A DNA stretch of 64,000 nucleotides from NCBI GenBank assembly GCA_016490735.1, contig JAEMWC010001380.1, forward strand, positions 1 to 64,000, read 5' to 3'. Both the position numbers and the translations under genes were made by a program. A model generated the notes under the pieces. That model saw only the letters and a list, made by a program, of their open reading frames with translations. It was not told the DNA's origin and ran no database searches. This document shows, piece by piece, positions 48,488-57,379 of the stretch (positions are counted from its first letter, which is position 1; each line of letters opens with the position of its first letter). This DNA is from Pachyseris speciosa (taxonomy: Eukaryota > Cnidaria > Anthozoa > Scleractinia > Pachyseridae).

Positions 48488-49369
48488 TTATTTTTTTAAA
48501 TATCTTTCTCTTCTTGATAAGTATAATTTGCTTTCTTCCATGTGTTTAGTTATTTCATGAATCAAGTCTTCCAAACTATTGCTCATGATGTATTTGCAGT
48601 TGTTTTTCTCATACATTAGCTTCATATCAGACTGTTTGTCTGACACTTTATACACACCTGTTGGGCTTTTAAATTCAAGACAAAGAGCATTGTATTTTCT
48701 AGTGGGATTCATCAGCATTAAATCACACTGTCCAGCCATATATTCTTTCTTATAACTTCTGATTCTCAAGTTTGGGCTTATTTGATTTTCACCTAATCCC
48801 GCCACCATTAATGCACCTTCATATTTCTTTCTGATGAATGAAACAATCTTATAATGCAGATCATCTTCACTTTCAATCATCAGCATGTTATTATTTCTGT
48901 CATTGAACTGATTGTAATACCCCTGTTTTCTGATTGATGGCAACACTTTAGATGTAACCCAATGTTTGAATTTTACAGCTTCTTGTTTTTTAGAGGACAG
49001 TATTAGTGAATAAAATCCTGATTCATTTATAAAAAAACATTTGAAAGTTTTTTCAGTGGTCTCAGCACGAGGTAACGTTTTGTTACATCGTGAATCAGTG
49101 GCCTCAGCACGAGGTAACGTTTTGTTACATCGTGAATCAGTGGCCTCAGCACGAGGGACCGTTTTGTTACATCGTGAATTTATGCTGATTTTGTGGTCTC
49201 TTAAGATTCTATCATCAGATAAAACATGATCCTTGATTGCTTTTTGTGGATTTTCATAGTCAAGAATAGAAGCTATGTCTCTACCTCTGAACCAAATCTC
49301 ATTGTTGTCATCAAGATAACAATCTATTGATACATCCAATTCTTTATTATTGTAGGAATATTTTTGCAT
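48488..49369 (-). CDS. Bro-N domain protein fused to a VRR-NUC/PD-(D/E)XK-like nuclease
   Basis: Residues 1-150 match the Bro-N DNA-binding fold of baculovirus and phage proteins (WFRGRDIASILDYENPQKAI; INESGFYSLILSSKK; FKHWVTSKVLPSIRKQG). Residues 170-270 look like a restriction-type nuclease: AGQCDLMLMN with D216, then LCLEFKSP with E232 and K234, and a later KLMYEKNNCKYIMSN. The metal-binding D and ExK are all present. The frame is complete. Its Bro-N part contains three 14-residue tandem repeats (SRCNKT(L/V)PRAEATD, about 65-106) from a 42-bp DNA repeat, inserted in the loop before FFINES. A role in recombination or DNA processing is an inference. Confidence 0.75.
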   Translation of the reverse strand: MQKYSYNNKELDVSIDCYLDDNNEIWFRGRDIASILDYENPQKAIKDHVLSDDRILRDHKISINSRCNKTVPRAEATDSRCNKTLPRAEATDSRCNKTLPRAETTEKTFKCFFINESGFYSLILSSKKQEAVKFKHWVTSKVLPSIRKQGYYNQFNDRNNNMLMIESEDDLHYKIVSFIRKKYEGALMVAGLGENQISPNLRIRSYKKEYMAGQCDLMLMNPTRKYNALCLEFKSPTGVYKVSDKQSDMKLMYEKNNCKYIMSNSLEDLIHEITKHMEESKLYLSRRERYLKK

Positions 49370-49523
49370 TTGTATATTATAGTAATTTATTTTTTAATTC
49401 ATTTTCGACCTGTGTTTAAATATAGTCAGGAATAATAATATTCTTGGCTACATAATAGCAAATAACAGATATACTGTAGGTCTCCTTCACATATATGTTA
49501 GATAATTTTCTCTTAAAACAATT

Positions 49524-50393
49524 TCATATGTCTTTTAAATCCTTGAACGGTATCCAACTGTTAAATTCGTCACTGTAACCCTTCCACTTCACCAAAGCTT
49601 GTTTCTTCTTGTAATCTCTGCGAATGACTTTATCAATACGGAATACATCCTGTCTGGCTTTCAATAATTCAGCTTCATAAAAACTCCCTTCAATATCTTC
49701 TCCTCTAAGATCTTTTAGTTTGTAAGTGATTGGATTAGTGTATTGGATTTTATCAACTGTAAACACTTCTTCAGTCCAATTTGGTGTATAGCCCTTGTCG
49801 AACACATTCCGTTTATACTTGGATATTCGGACCTTATCACCTATTTTGAATTTCGGTTTCTGTTTTAATGTTTTCATATCACCATACAAATTGAAGTAAA
49901 CAGTTCCTTCATTCCTCTTATCAGATGCTTCAACGGGTGTCATCTTTGTGCTTGAATGTTTGGTATTATTATACTGTTTCACTAATTTTGGTAACATGTC
50001 TAAATACTGTGTATTACCTTGAACAGTGAACTGCTTCCACATTTTGGACTTCATTGTCCTATTCCATCTTTCAACTACTGATGACTTCTCTTCATTCTCA
50101 GTTGCGTACATCTGTACACTATGTTTCTCTAGCAAGTCCTTCAAGTGTTTGTTGTAAAACTCTTTTCCCTTGTCGACCCATAAATACTGTGGTTTTCTGC
50201 CTTCCTTGAATATTGTTTTGAATGCTTCAGTGACAGATTCACCTTTCTTATCCTTCAATGGGACAATCCAACCATATTTGCTGAAGACATCAATAACCAT
50301 AAGAAGATATCGATAACCTTTATTCCATTTACTGAACTGTTGCATTTCAACTAGATCACTTGCCCATATTTCATCAATTTTATTCACAATCAC
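49524..50393 (-). CDS. int: Polinton retroviral-type integrase with chromodomain
   Basis: The catalytic triad is visible as D13 (WASDLVEM), D74 (LWVDKGKEFYN) and E108 (SSVVERWNR), with the usual D,D-35-E spacing close to 34. The C-terminus (about 249-289, starting VFRIDKVIRRDYKK) is a chromodomain with WKGY and SWIP, which may direct insertion to marked chromatin. It would insert the linear element into host DNA with short target duplications. The first codon here is GTG. The same frame stays open upstream to 50519, overlapping the end of the PLA2 gene, and encodes conserved N-terminal residues (ADELHAPIKRNF), but no ATG is present. Either the start was lost or a non-ATG start is used. Confidence 0.92.
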   Translation of the reverse strand: MIVNKIDEIWASDLVEMQQFSKWNKGYRYLLMVIDVFSKYGWIVPLKDKKGESVTEAFKTIFKEGRKPQYLWVDKGKEFYNKHLKDLLEKHSVQMYATENEEKSSVVERWNRTMKSKMWKQFTVQGNTQYLDMLPKLVKQYNNTKHSSTKMTPVEASDKRNEGTVYFNLYGDMKTLKQKPKFKIGDKVRISKYKRNVFDKGYTPNWTEEVFTVDKIQYTNPITYKLKDLRGEDIEGSFYEAELLKARQDVFRIDKVIRRDYKKKQALVKWKGYSDEFNSWIPFKDLKDI

Positions 50394-50440
50394 ACGCCGC
50401 CGAGTGAAATTTCGTTTTATGGGTGCATGTAATTCATCAG

Positions 50441-51282
50441 CTAGTTTTTCTTGCCAGTTTTCTTCACTCGACGGCGTTTTCCGTTTTTTGAAACACCAAG
50501 ACCGAATTTCTGTTTTTTGTCAATTAAGAATCTGGCTGTTTGACCCCATTTTGGCATCTCACCATATGGTATTTGATCAAGTGACTCGACCATTGTTCTA
50601 TCACAATCACCTTTATTTTTTCCCATATCATAACAAATATCATGGTAAGCTGCAATTTCATCTACTTTATTGTAAGGTAGGACATTCCATTTTGTAACCT
50701 CACCTGTATTTTTATCATACTCTAACTGTTTATCGAGGGGATTATAAGGTCCCATGTATTTATACTTTCCGGGTGTCCATCCACTTTTTGGTTTAGGAAG
50801 CTTGCCAATAACCTTATGAATGTCAATACCTTTGCCATAATCCAATCCCTTGATATCTGTTTTATAACGAATGTTTGGTCTCACTTTTGTTGACAGTTGA
50901 TTTAAAGCTTCAGTCCCAACCTTTGTAATTATAGGCTTTGTGAGGGAAAGTCCTTTATCAATCAATTGCTTTTGCAGCTTTGGATTTCTCATTGCTTCAG
51001 AAGCATAATATCTTCCCATCTCTACACCTTTCTTTGCTAAATAAGGGACTCCATGTTCTAAGAATCCTGTTAGTGCCATATCTGCTGCCGAATCTAGTAT
51101 GCCCGCCCCTTCAGACGGGCTAATCAGTTTCCCCGATTTCTGACAAATTTAGTCTTTGTGATTCCACATTCAGCACAAGTACATTTCATCACAGTTCGAC
51201 CATTTTTTGTCTTTTGATATCTTTCACTTCCTGGTACACATTCAGTGACTTTCTTCTGTTTCACACAATATGATTTTACCAT
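50441..51282 (-). pseudogene. Zinc-ribbon plus parvovirus-VP1-like phospholipase A2 virion protein, frameshifted
   Basis: Two frames belong together. The first (51282-51124, 52 aa) has YC near its start and CTCAECG, a small zinc-ribbon-like module. The second (to 50441, 212 aa from its ATG at 51079, open further upstream) has a phospholipase A2-like domain: KYMGPYNPLD as the calcium loop, and AAYHDICYD with the His-Asp catalytic pair. Its C-terminus is Lys/Arg-rich. In parvoviruses this domain opens endosomal membranes during entry; adintoviruses encode comparable proteins, so a virion-associated entry role is likely. A frameshift at a G-run near 51,130 separates the halves. TCTAA lies 12 bases before the ATG and contains the stop of the protease gene. 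Confidence 0.8.
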
Positions 51283-51294
51283 TATACATATAAG

Positions 51295-51708
51295 TTAGAT
51301 ATTTTCGAAGTAGTCTATGATGAATCTGTGATTGACTCTTGTGTCTGTTGGATCAAATTCAGCATTATGTATTGTATTAAGAATGGATCTCCCATTTTGT
51401 CTCTCGAGAAGATAGTACAAACACCAATATCCACACAAGACTGAATCTCTTTCTTGTATCTCATCTCCAGAGTATTCAAGTTGTTTTCCACTTGTAGCCA
51501 TGTATTTCTGTACTTCTGTTGGCATCATTAAACCAAATGAGTCAAAGTATTCACAGTATCTATCACCAATTCGATAACATACCCAGTGAGTACCAGGTCC
51601 AATCTGACTGTCGAGATTGACTATTCCACATTCATTGTTTTTGATTTCTCTAGGAAGATTGTCTCTTGAAAATACTCCTCTGAAATGTTTTATTCCAAGT
51701 TGTTTCAC
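51295..51708 (-). CDS. pro: Adenain-like cysteine protease (maturation protease)
   Basis: The adenovirus-type/Ulp1-like catalytic residues appear in order: His in GTHWVCY (about residue 41), Asp/Glu in EYFDSFG (about 54-56), Gln in EIQERDS, and Cys in LCGYWCLYYLL. The protein would process capsid precursors during virion maturation. The open frame begins at a GTG, and the reading frame continues upstream with protein-like sequence (PLSNFDLINW) into the end of the 80-aa gene without an ATG, so the annotated start is uncertain and the original ATG may be mutated. It ends one TCTAA motif before the next gene. Confidence 0.9.
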   Translation of the reverse strand: MKQLGIKHFRGVFSRDNLPREIKNNECGIVNLDSQIGPGTHWVCYRIGDRYCEYFDSFGLMMPTEVQKYMATSGKQLEYSGDEIQERDSVLCGYWCLYYLLERQNGRSILNTIHNAEFDPTDTRVNHRFIIDYFENI

Positions 51709-51743
51709 CCAATTGATTAAATCAAAGTTGGATAAGGGTTTAT

Positions 51744-51986
51744 TTACAAAATGGTTCCCAGAATTGGGATTGAATTGAATGGACTGTTTTTGCCCAGTAG
51801 AAGTCCTTTTCCTTTGGTTTTTTTTTTTTTTTTCATTCCATAACCGATTGAGTTATCCCATGTACCAAAAACAGGAGGGGATTGCCATGGAATCATAGCA
51901 TGTTTCCCACCACTTTTATTTTTTGCAATGGAATCTGGAACATGAACTGGTAATGACCGTCTTGGACGGCTGCTTTCAACATGCAA
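51744..51986 (-). CDS. Small conserved-looking virion-type protein, unknown
   Basis: Eighty residues: a basic start (SSRPRRSLPVHVPD), a middle with MIPWQSPPVFGTWDNS, a poly-Lys stretch from a T14 run in the DNA, and a hydrophobic end (SPFNSIPILGTIL). It has no ATG; the frame opens just after the stop of the upstream gene. Position between protease and minor virion genes suggests a small capsid or core component. The poly-Lys tract is a hotspot for slippage, so the exact frame is uncertain. I do not recognise a family. Confidence 0.5.
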   Translation of the reverse strand: MHVESSRPRRSLPVHVPDSIAKNKSGGKHAMIPWQSPPVFGTWDNSIGYGMKKKKKTKGKGLLLGKNSPFNSIPILGTIL

Positions 51987-51998
51987 ACCTTTTCCAGT

Positions 51999-52601
51999 TT
52001 ATTTTCTAATTGCTTCTATGGCCAAAGGAATTCCAATACTGGCGAGTATTGTTCCAATACCCTTTCCAGTCTGCGCTTTTGTTGGTTTTATAACAACGTC
52101 TCCACCATACTGCATTTTTTGGATAACATCAGCCATCTGTCTCGTATTCAATAAATTTCCTACATTCAATAATTGGGATAAATTGGCATTAGGAATAAGA
52201 AATCCTCCACTTTGTTTCTTCCCAAATAGTTTATCAACACCGAGACTTGCTAATGAAGACAGAGCACCTGTAGCCAATGCTGGAGCCGCTTTAGCTACTG
52301 CTTTACCTGCATAAGGCAATAGTCTTGTTCCAAGTGAAAAAAGACTGGACCAAAGAGAACCTCCTTCTACAACAGCTTTTCTGATTTGATTTTTTGATAT
52401 CTTGATGTCTGAACCTTTTCCTGATCTACTTGATTTAATCAGTTTGTTGATTTGTCTCTTAGTCAACATTAGTTGATCATGTCCAGACAATTCACTATGT
52501 GTCAACCTGATTGTTACAGGCGAATTTGTTGCATAAGCTTTTGCTAGCTTTTGTTTCTGACCCTGTGAAAGTTTCACTCCATGAGGATGATAAGTAGTCA
52601 T
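51999..52601 (-). CDS. Putative membrane-active minor virion protein
   Basis: The 200-residue protein has a basic N-terminus (about 1-75; QGQKQKLAKAYATN, KRQINKLIKSSRSGKG). Then comes an Ala/Gly/Leu-rich hydrophobic and amphipathic stretch (about 84-125; SLFSLGTRLLPYAG and TGALSSLASLGVDKLFG), and a second short hydrophobic segment at the end (TILASIGIPLAIEAI). This layout is like the membrane-active minor capsid proteins (pVI/pX type) proposed for adintoviruses and adenoviruses. No sequence motif proves that. It sits between the MCP gene and the protease on the same strand. Confidence 0.55.
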   Translation of the reverse strand: MTTYHPHGVKLSQGQKQKLAKAYATNSPVTIRLTHSELSGHDQLMLTKRQINKLIKSSRSGKGSDIKISKNQIRKAVVEGGSLWSSLFSLGTRLLPYAGKAVAKAAPALATGALSSLASLGVDKLFGKKQSGGFLIPNANLSQLLNVGNLLNTRQMADVIQKMQYGGDVVIKPTKAQTGKGIGTILASIGIPLAIEAIRK

Positions 52602-52639
52602 ATAATATATGTTTATACTAAATTGTATTTAATACAAAC

Positions 52640-52718
52640 AATCATTTAATTATTTAATTTATTTAATTATTTATTTAATTAATTTAATTTAATTAATTAT
52701 TTCCAATTAATTATTTAA
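52640..52718. repeat. TTAATTTAATTA low-complexity tract
   Basis: About 80 bp composed almost only of TTAATT/TTATTT units between the MCP gene end and the minor virion gene. Self-complementary and extremely AT-rich. Confidence 0.9.
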
Positions 52719-52719
52719 T

Positions 52720-54008
52720 TTACATTGATCTCAGAATTAATTTTCCATCAGTCTTTCTCATCTCAATATCCTGCTCATAGAGGACCAGTGCATACACACT
52801 GTAATCAGCATTTGTTGCAGCACTCAAAGTGTATTTGAAAGTCAGTTTTGTCATTCCATCTTTGATATCCTGTTTCTGTTTTGTCAGATCGAAATAAACA
52901 AAAGGGAATATTGTACCGAAATTGCCCCTGTTAAGAAGGGTACTTTCACTGAAATCATTTACAGCTTGAACATATTTCAAAACATCTCTAAATACTCTTG
53001 TTGGTTCTGTTGATGGTTTATAATGAACCTCTGGATAATCATTACCATTGCCACCTCAAGATAACAATCAGTCAAAGTTTGGTTATTTGCAACTGAAAAG
53101 GTGTTATAGAGAAATTTATTGGCTGTCTGAGATGCATCACTTGCATCATTGATGATGAATACAAAAACATGCCTGGGTTTGTTTATTCCTGTGGAAATAC
53201 GGAAATTGGCAGTCTGTTGTCTTGTTGAATTGCCTCTCTCAACCATTTCTCTCATGTAAGTCCACTTTCTGTTGTCAAGATACTTGCTCATGTATAAGGA
53301 CTTTCCCGCAGAATTGAAAATAATACGAGGAACAATTAGCTGGAATTTAGTTAGTACCACACGACATTCATCAGTAGCTTGCCAAATCATATTGTCATCA
53401 CTCTCAAGTGTCAGATTCACCTCTATTTTTGAGTTAGGCATAAGTTCATCCCAAAAGCTCTTGAAAAAACCGTATCTGTTCAATGCTATCTCTGCATTTA
53501 CTTTACCAGCTGCACCATCCAACAGTGCTTTGCGAGCTGCGAAACCTTTGTTATAAGAAGCCACCTGAGCAACTCTGTTTTCAGCTTCTCTGTTGTCGTC
53601 AAGATAGAAGAACTCATTGGTCCCCTGACTTACAGCATAACCCTGTGAATACTCAAGCAAAGACTTTATATTTGTGGCTTGGTTGGCATCTCTGCACTCA
53701 TAAACATCAATACCATTCATTTTTACATTAAGAGTGTTTATAAGAGCGTGAACTGAATTAACAATACCATTTCGATCTGCAGCAGCAATGTTGTCTCCAT
53801 CTGCAAGCTTTTTTACAATGAAATCAACATTCAAACGGGCATTGTACCAGTCAAATGGTGTAGTCTCTCCACTGTTATCAACAACGAAACGGTAACCTGT
53901 TTTCCTCTGATGATCATTATTTGCTACTACAGTAATAAGTGCCGTCTCTAGTTCGAACACTACATCTTCATATCTTTCGATATATTTTGAGTCACGATAG
54001 TTTGACAT
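52720..54008 (-). pseudogene. mcp: Double-jelly-roll major capsid protein, one frameshift
   Basis: Two frames, 54008-52977 (343 aa) and 52980-52720 (86 aa), together cover a Polinton/hexon-type capsid protein of about 430 residues. Family landmarks: FDWYNARLNVDF near 52, NRYGFFKSFWDELMPNSKIE near 183, DDNMIWQ, KPRHVFVFI near 291, and in the short frame GTIFPFVYFDLTKQK and NADYSVYALVLYE. The frame breaks at about 53,055, just before a conserved region, and the expected residues continue in the other frame, so this is a single indel. It would form the capsid shell. TCTAA lies 11 bases before the ATG. The assignment rests on family recognition of these segments and the neighbouring minor capsid genes. 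Confidence 0.85.
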
Positions 54009-54030
54009 ATATTATTGTGTTAGATAAAAG

Positions 54031-54261
54031 TTATTTTATTTTACGAGGTCGGCCTCTCTTTCTTTTGATTAAACCACCAGTCTGGCTCACACTCTCAGTT
54101 CCACTCTTTCTCTTTTTCAAAAGTTCTATGATTTTGTCACCAGCTTTTTTGCCAGCATGTTCACCGATTGTTGTTGCTGCTTTTTTTACAGCTGTTTTGG
54201 CAATGTCAGTCACAATACCTTCACCATGTTGTTCATATTTTTTAAACTCAAACCGTTTCAT
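54031..54261 (-). CDS. Small basic AT-hook protein, possible core protein
   Basis: A 76-residue Lys-rich protein: an N-terminal charged helix, an Ala/Lys helix (TAVKKAATTIGEHAGKKAGD), then a basic linker and a C-terminal AT-hook (KRKRGRPRKIK). It probably binds DNA and could condense the genome in the virion, as small basic core proteins do, but this is inferred from composition. It lies between the MCP and a minor capsid gene and is preceded by CCTAATAGTAT rather than the full TCTAA motif. Confidence 0.6.
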   Translation of the reverse strand: MKRFEFKKYEQHGEGIVTDIAKTAVKKAATTIGEHAGKKAGDKIIELLKKRKSGTESVSQTGGLIKRKRGRPRKIK

Positions 54262-54274
54262 ATACTATTAGGTT

Positions 54275-55060
54275 TTATAATTCCACACCTCTCAAGAATA
54301 ACTCAATATACCAATCTATCCCGTTTAAATTGACTGAAGCTCTAGAAGAATCAGTGACATAAAAGCGTATTGAGCTGATTGTATGTGTTGAGATAGGATT
54401 CCATGAAAGAAAACGAGGTTTGTAAGTGAAAGGTAAACTTCTAACGAGATCTGTGACTGGAATAACAGCGATTGTATTTGTGCTATTGCCATCAACAATG
54501 CTATCTGTCACCATATCACAATTGATATAAATTTCATCTACTCCTCTTGTAATATCAGGTAGATTTGTTCCATATTCTGTGGCTGAAACTAATTTTGAAT
54601 CGAAACCGATAAGTTTTCTGAAATCAAGACTTCTCATATCCACTCGATAGTTTTCATCAAGTTCAATCAAAATGCGATATGTTGACAAAACGAAATACAT
54701 GTTAATACCATACAGGAATTTTGATTTGTCTGTTTCAGATGGATTCAGTACATGGTTATTTTTTCTCATATACTCATGAATGTAACTATTGATATCGTCG
54801 TATGAATACATCCCGTTAACGAATGTTATTGTTTCCCAGTTTACACCTTTGTCATAGCTGTATTTCATTTGATTATTTTCAAAAATATCTCTGATATTGT
54901 ACCAACTGTATGTCATATTGATGACATTAACAGCCATTTCATATTTTAAATCATTCGTTAATTTAAGAGGTGTATTGAATCTTTTTTCAAAATCATGACT
55001 CTTACTGACACCAATTTTGTCTCTGTTTTTACTGTTGAATCGTAATGAAATTTCTGTCAT
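54275..55060 (-). CDS. Minor capsid (penton-like) protein, copy 1
   Basis: Intact 261-residue protein beginning MTEISLRFNSKNRDK. Conserved blocks shared with its neighbour include INMTYSWYNIRDI, WETITF, FRKLIGF, NLPDITRGVDEIY and FLSWNPISTHT, ending with a beta-rich IDWYIELFLR. Polinton minor capsid proteins are single-jelly-roll vertex (penton) proteins found beside the MCP. Position and size fit, but the assignment is by context and family resemblance. It is the undamaged copy of a tandem pair with about half its residues shared. TCCAA lies 11 bases before the ATG, a one-base variant of the element's late-type motif. Confidence 0.7.
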   Translation of the reverse strand: MTEISLRFNSKNRDKIGVSKSHDFEKRFNTPLKLTNDLKYEMAVNVINMTYSWYNIRDIFENNQMKYSYDKGVNWETITFVNGMYSYDDINSYIHEYMRKNNHVLNPSETDKSKFLYGINMYFVLSTYRILIELDENYRVDMRSLDFRKLIGFDSKLVSATEYGTNLPDITRGVDEIYINCDMVTDSIVDGNSTNTIAVIPVTDLVRSLPFTYKPRFLSWNPISTHTISSIRFYVTDSSRASVNLNGIDWYIELFLRGVEL

Positions 55061-55093
55061 ATATCATTACATTGGATATTTTTTGACAATGAT

Positions 55094-55815
55094 TCAATTC
55101 CCCGGTTTCTGTTCTCTCACAAACAGATCAATGTACCAATCTATGTTATTCAAATTAACTGCTTCACCTTTTGCATCTGTGATATAGAAACGGATTGAGC
55201 TGTTTGTGTGTGTTGAAATAGGGATCCATGAAAGGAACTGATGTTTATGGACAAAAGGGAAACTCCTGGCCAAGTTAGTCACTGGGATCACATCAATGGT
55301 ATTCGTACTGTTGCCATCGATCACTTTGTCACATTTGTCACAATTGACGTATATCTCATCGACACCTCTTGTTATGTCGGGAAGATTTTCTCCAAATTTT
55401 GTAACAGTTACTATCTCCGCATTGAATCCAATCAGTTTCCTGAAGTCAGTATTTCTCAAATCCACCTGATAGTTTTCATCCAAATTTATCTGGACTCTGT
55501 ATGTCACCAAGGAGAATACCAGGCTTATTCCTTTGGTTGTGCTTTTTATAACATCATCCAAATCATTGTAAGAGTACACGCCATTGGAGAAAGTTATTGT
55601 TTCCCAATTTGCTCCTCCGTCGTGGCTATACTTCATTTTGTTGTTGTTGTAAATGTCTCTGATGTTGTACCAACTGTAGGTCATGTTGATTTCCTTTACA
55701 GCCATTTCATATTGCATGTTACTTTCCAATTTCAAAGGAACTGTGAAGTCATGGCTTTCACTAACACCAGTTTTTCTCTGTTCTTGCTGTTGAATCTCAA
55801 TGAAATTTCTGTCAT
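55094..55815 (-). pseudogene. Minor capsid (penton-like) protein, copy 2, frameshifted near the N-terminus
   Basis: A paralogue of the adjacent gene. The ATG at 55815 opens with the same first 13 residues (MTEISLRFNSKNR), then the frame is lost at an A-run near 55,773 and resumes in the open frame 55735-55094 (213 aa). Shared blocks are INMTYSWYNIRDI, WETITF, FRKLIGF, NLPDITRGVDEIY and ISTHTNSSIRFY. It lacks a roughly 25-residue insertion present in copy 1. TCTAA lies 11 bases before the ATG. Duplication of the vertex protein could allow mixed pentons, but this copy is broken unless the indel is an assembly error. Confidence 0.75.
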
Positions 55816-55821
55816 ATATTA

Positions 55822-56688
55822 TTACATTAGATATTTCATCATTATTTTATTCAACTCACCGGTTTTCAGGATTCCCAGTCTGTTCAATGTATGCAATATT
55901 TTTGTGAATTCATTTTGAACATTTTTGCTGTTGTTGCCGGCTGAAATAGATCCACCAAGTAACTGTAGTCTTGAAAGCATGTCACCCAAAAATGCATCCC
56001 TTGAACCCATTGCACCTCTTCTCCTTCCCATGCCTGAACCAATAGTTGATGCACCTTCCTCAACGGCGCCAATTCTTTTTCGGTACTTTTGCATTAGTTT
56101 GATCCTTTGAGTCAATTCATATATCTTTTCTTTATTTTTATCCCTATTTGTTTTGGTTGTTGATAGATGAGCTTTTTGTCTTCCAAGTTTTTTGGTTATT
56201 TCACCAATATTTCTGTTATACTCATCGATGTCGATTGTACCATCCATTATCCTTTTTAAAATTGTTGTTGGAGGAGACAATTCATATTCCTGTAATACCT
56301 TAACCTCATCAAGTGAGAAACCTTTGTCAAGATTTGACTTATACTTTGGTTCTGTTTCAGTCATCATTTTAGGTTTGTAATCAATTGGTAATGTTGTTTT
56401 CATTGGTACTGATTCAGGTAACGTGTTCAATAGCATAAGATCTTCAAAACCAGATGTCAAGGCTTTTTTATTCTTTTTCAACTGTTCAATAACTTCATCC
56501 TGTTTTTTGTCAACACTTTCTTTCACACTCTTCTGGACATCAATAGAGGGTTTCATCAATTCTGATGTTGTATCATATGCATCCTGTTTTCTGTATTCAT
56601 AAGTCTTGATAACATCACGAACTTCTCTAGTTTTATTTCCAGCTTCAATTCCACTTTTAAGAAGCCTTTTCATTCGTTCTATATCCAT
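55822..56688 (-). CDS. Coiled-coil virion-type protein, unknown function
   Basis: I start it at the ATG at 56688 (MDIERMKRLLKSG), since an upstream in-frame start is a TTG. About 288 residues, highly charged, with long helical segments: roughly 45-80 (SVKESVDKKQDEVIEQLKKN) and 165-210 (LTQRIKLMQKYRKRI). A Gly/Arg patch (SGMGRRRGAMGSRD) and a C-terminal helix follow. The frame is complete. It is divergent from the packaging ATPase gene and shares its 36-bp intergenic promoter region. TCTAA is 11 bases before the ATG. Possibly an internal scaffold or minor capsid component, but this is a guess from context. Confidence 0.7.
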   Translation of the reverse strand: MDIERMKRLLKSGIEAGNKTREVRDVIKTYEYRKQDAYDTTSELMKPSIDVQKSVKESVDKKQDEVIEQLKKNKKALTSGFEDLMLLNTLPESVPMKTTLPIDYKPKMMTETEPKYKSNLDKGFSLDEVKVLQEYELSPPTTILKRIMDGTIDIDEYNRNIGEITKKLGRQKAHLSTTKTNRDKNKEKIYELTQRIKLMQKYRKRIGAVEEGASTIGSGMGRRRGAMGSRDAFLGDMLSRLQLLGGSISAGNNSKNVQNEFTKILHTLNRLGILKTGELNKIMMKYLM

Positions 56689-56724
56689 ATACAATTTTGT
56701 TAGACTAATCTAAACTATTTACAT
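56689..56724. promoter_or_regulatory. Bidirectional late-type promoter with two TCTAA motifs
   Basis: The 36-bp space between two divergent start codons contains TCTAA on the minus strand at 56704-56700 (11 bases before ATG 56688) and on the plus strand at 56709-56713 (11 bases before ATG 56725). The two motifs are nearly back to back, in TTAGACTAATCTAA. This is the clearest example of the TCTAA-N11-ATG arrangement. Confidence 0.7.
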
Positions 56725-57363
56725 ATGGAAATCCCTAATTATGATATTCAGGGTTCAAAGAATTCATTCAGACAGTTGTATCCGTATATGCCAAAAGACA
56801 CTTTCAGGATGCTGCTGGCTGGTAATTCTGGATCTGGAAAGACAATATTGTTCATGCATCTGATTATGGAACCATTGGTTTATTATGATCAGATACATCT
56901 TTATGCAAAAAATTTAGATCAAGACAAGTATCAATATCTACGGAAAGTAATGGATGAAATAAGCAGTCACATTGGATATCCTGCCTTGGTTTGCAGTCAA
57001 GAAGAGATATTACCAGTTGAACAAATAAAAGACACAGATTTGCAGCGATTGGTTGTTTTTGATGATTTTGTGACTGACAAGAAACAAGATCAGATAATCA
57101 GCTATTTCATTCAGGGGAGACACAAGAACTGTTCAGTCATATATCTCACACAATCATTCTATGGCTGTCCAAAATCAATCAGACTCAATTGCAGTCACTT
57201 CTGCATTTATGATTTTCCATCCACAAGAGAAAGGAACTTGATTGCACAAGAACTTGGAATCGACAAGAAGAAATACATTGAAGCAACCAAGAAACCATAT
57301 TCCTTCTATTATGTTGACAAGCCGATGAAGACAATCAAGAGAAATTTTTATGGTGCAGTTTAA
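56725..57363 (+). CDS. FtsK/HerA-type genome packaging ATPase
   Basis: The Walker A motif is AGNSGSGKT (about residues 32-40), Walker B LVVFDDF (about 112-118), and a following TQSFYGCPKSIRLNCSH has the motif III Gln and the downstream conserved residues of A32-like viral ATPases. A C-terminal PFKT-like region ends KTIKRNFYGAV. At 212 residues it is of usual Polinton length and intact. It would pump the element's DNA into capsids. It is the first gene of the plus-strand half, with TCTAA 11 bases before its ATG. Confidence 0.95.
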   Translation: MEIPNYDIQGSKNSFRQLYPYMPKDTFRMLLAGNSGSGKTILFMHLIMEPLVYYDQIHLYAKNLDQDKYQYLRKVMDEISSHIGYPALVCSQEEILPVEQIKDTDLQRLVVFDDFVTDKKQDQIISYFIQGRHKNCSVIYLTQSFYGCPKSIRLNCSHFCIYDFPSTRERNLIAQELGIDKKKYIEATKKPYSFYYVDKPMKTIKRNFYGAV

Positions 57364-57379
57364 TCTAATCTAATATTAT

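Noticed and set aside
49041..49229. 62-aa repetitive plus-strand frame
   Set aside because: Antisense of the 42-bp repeats in the Bro-N gene.
55241..55918. 225-aa open frame on the plus strand
   Set aside because: Lies antisense to the minor capsid paralogue and coiled-coil gene, whose frames have clear family features; composition is that of a shadow frame.
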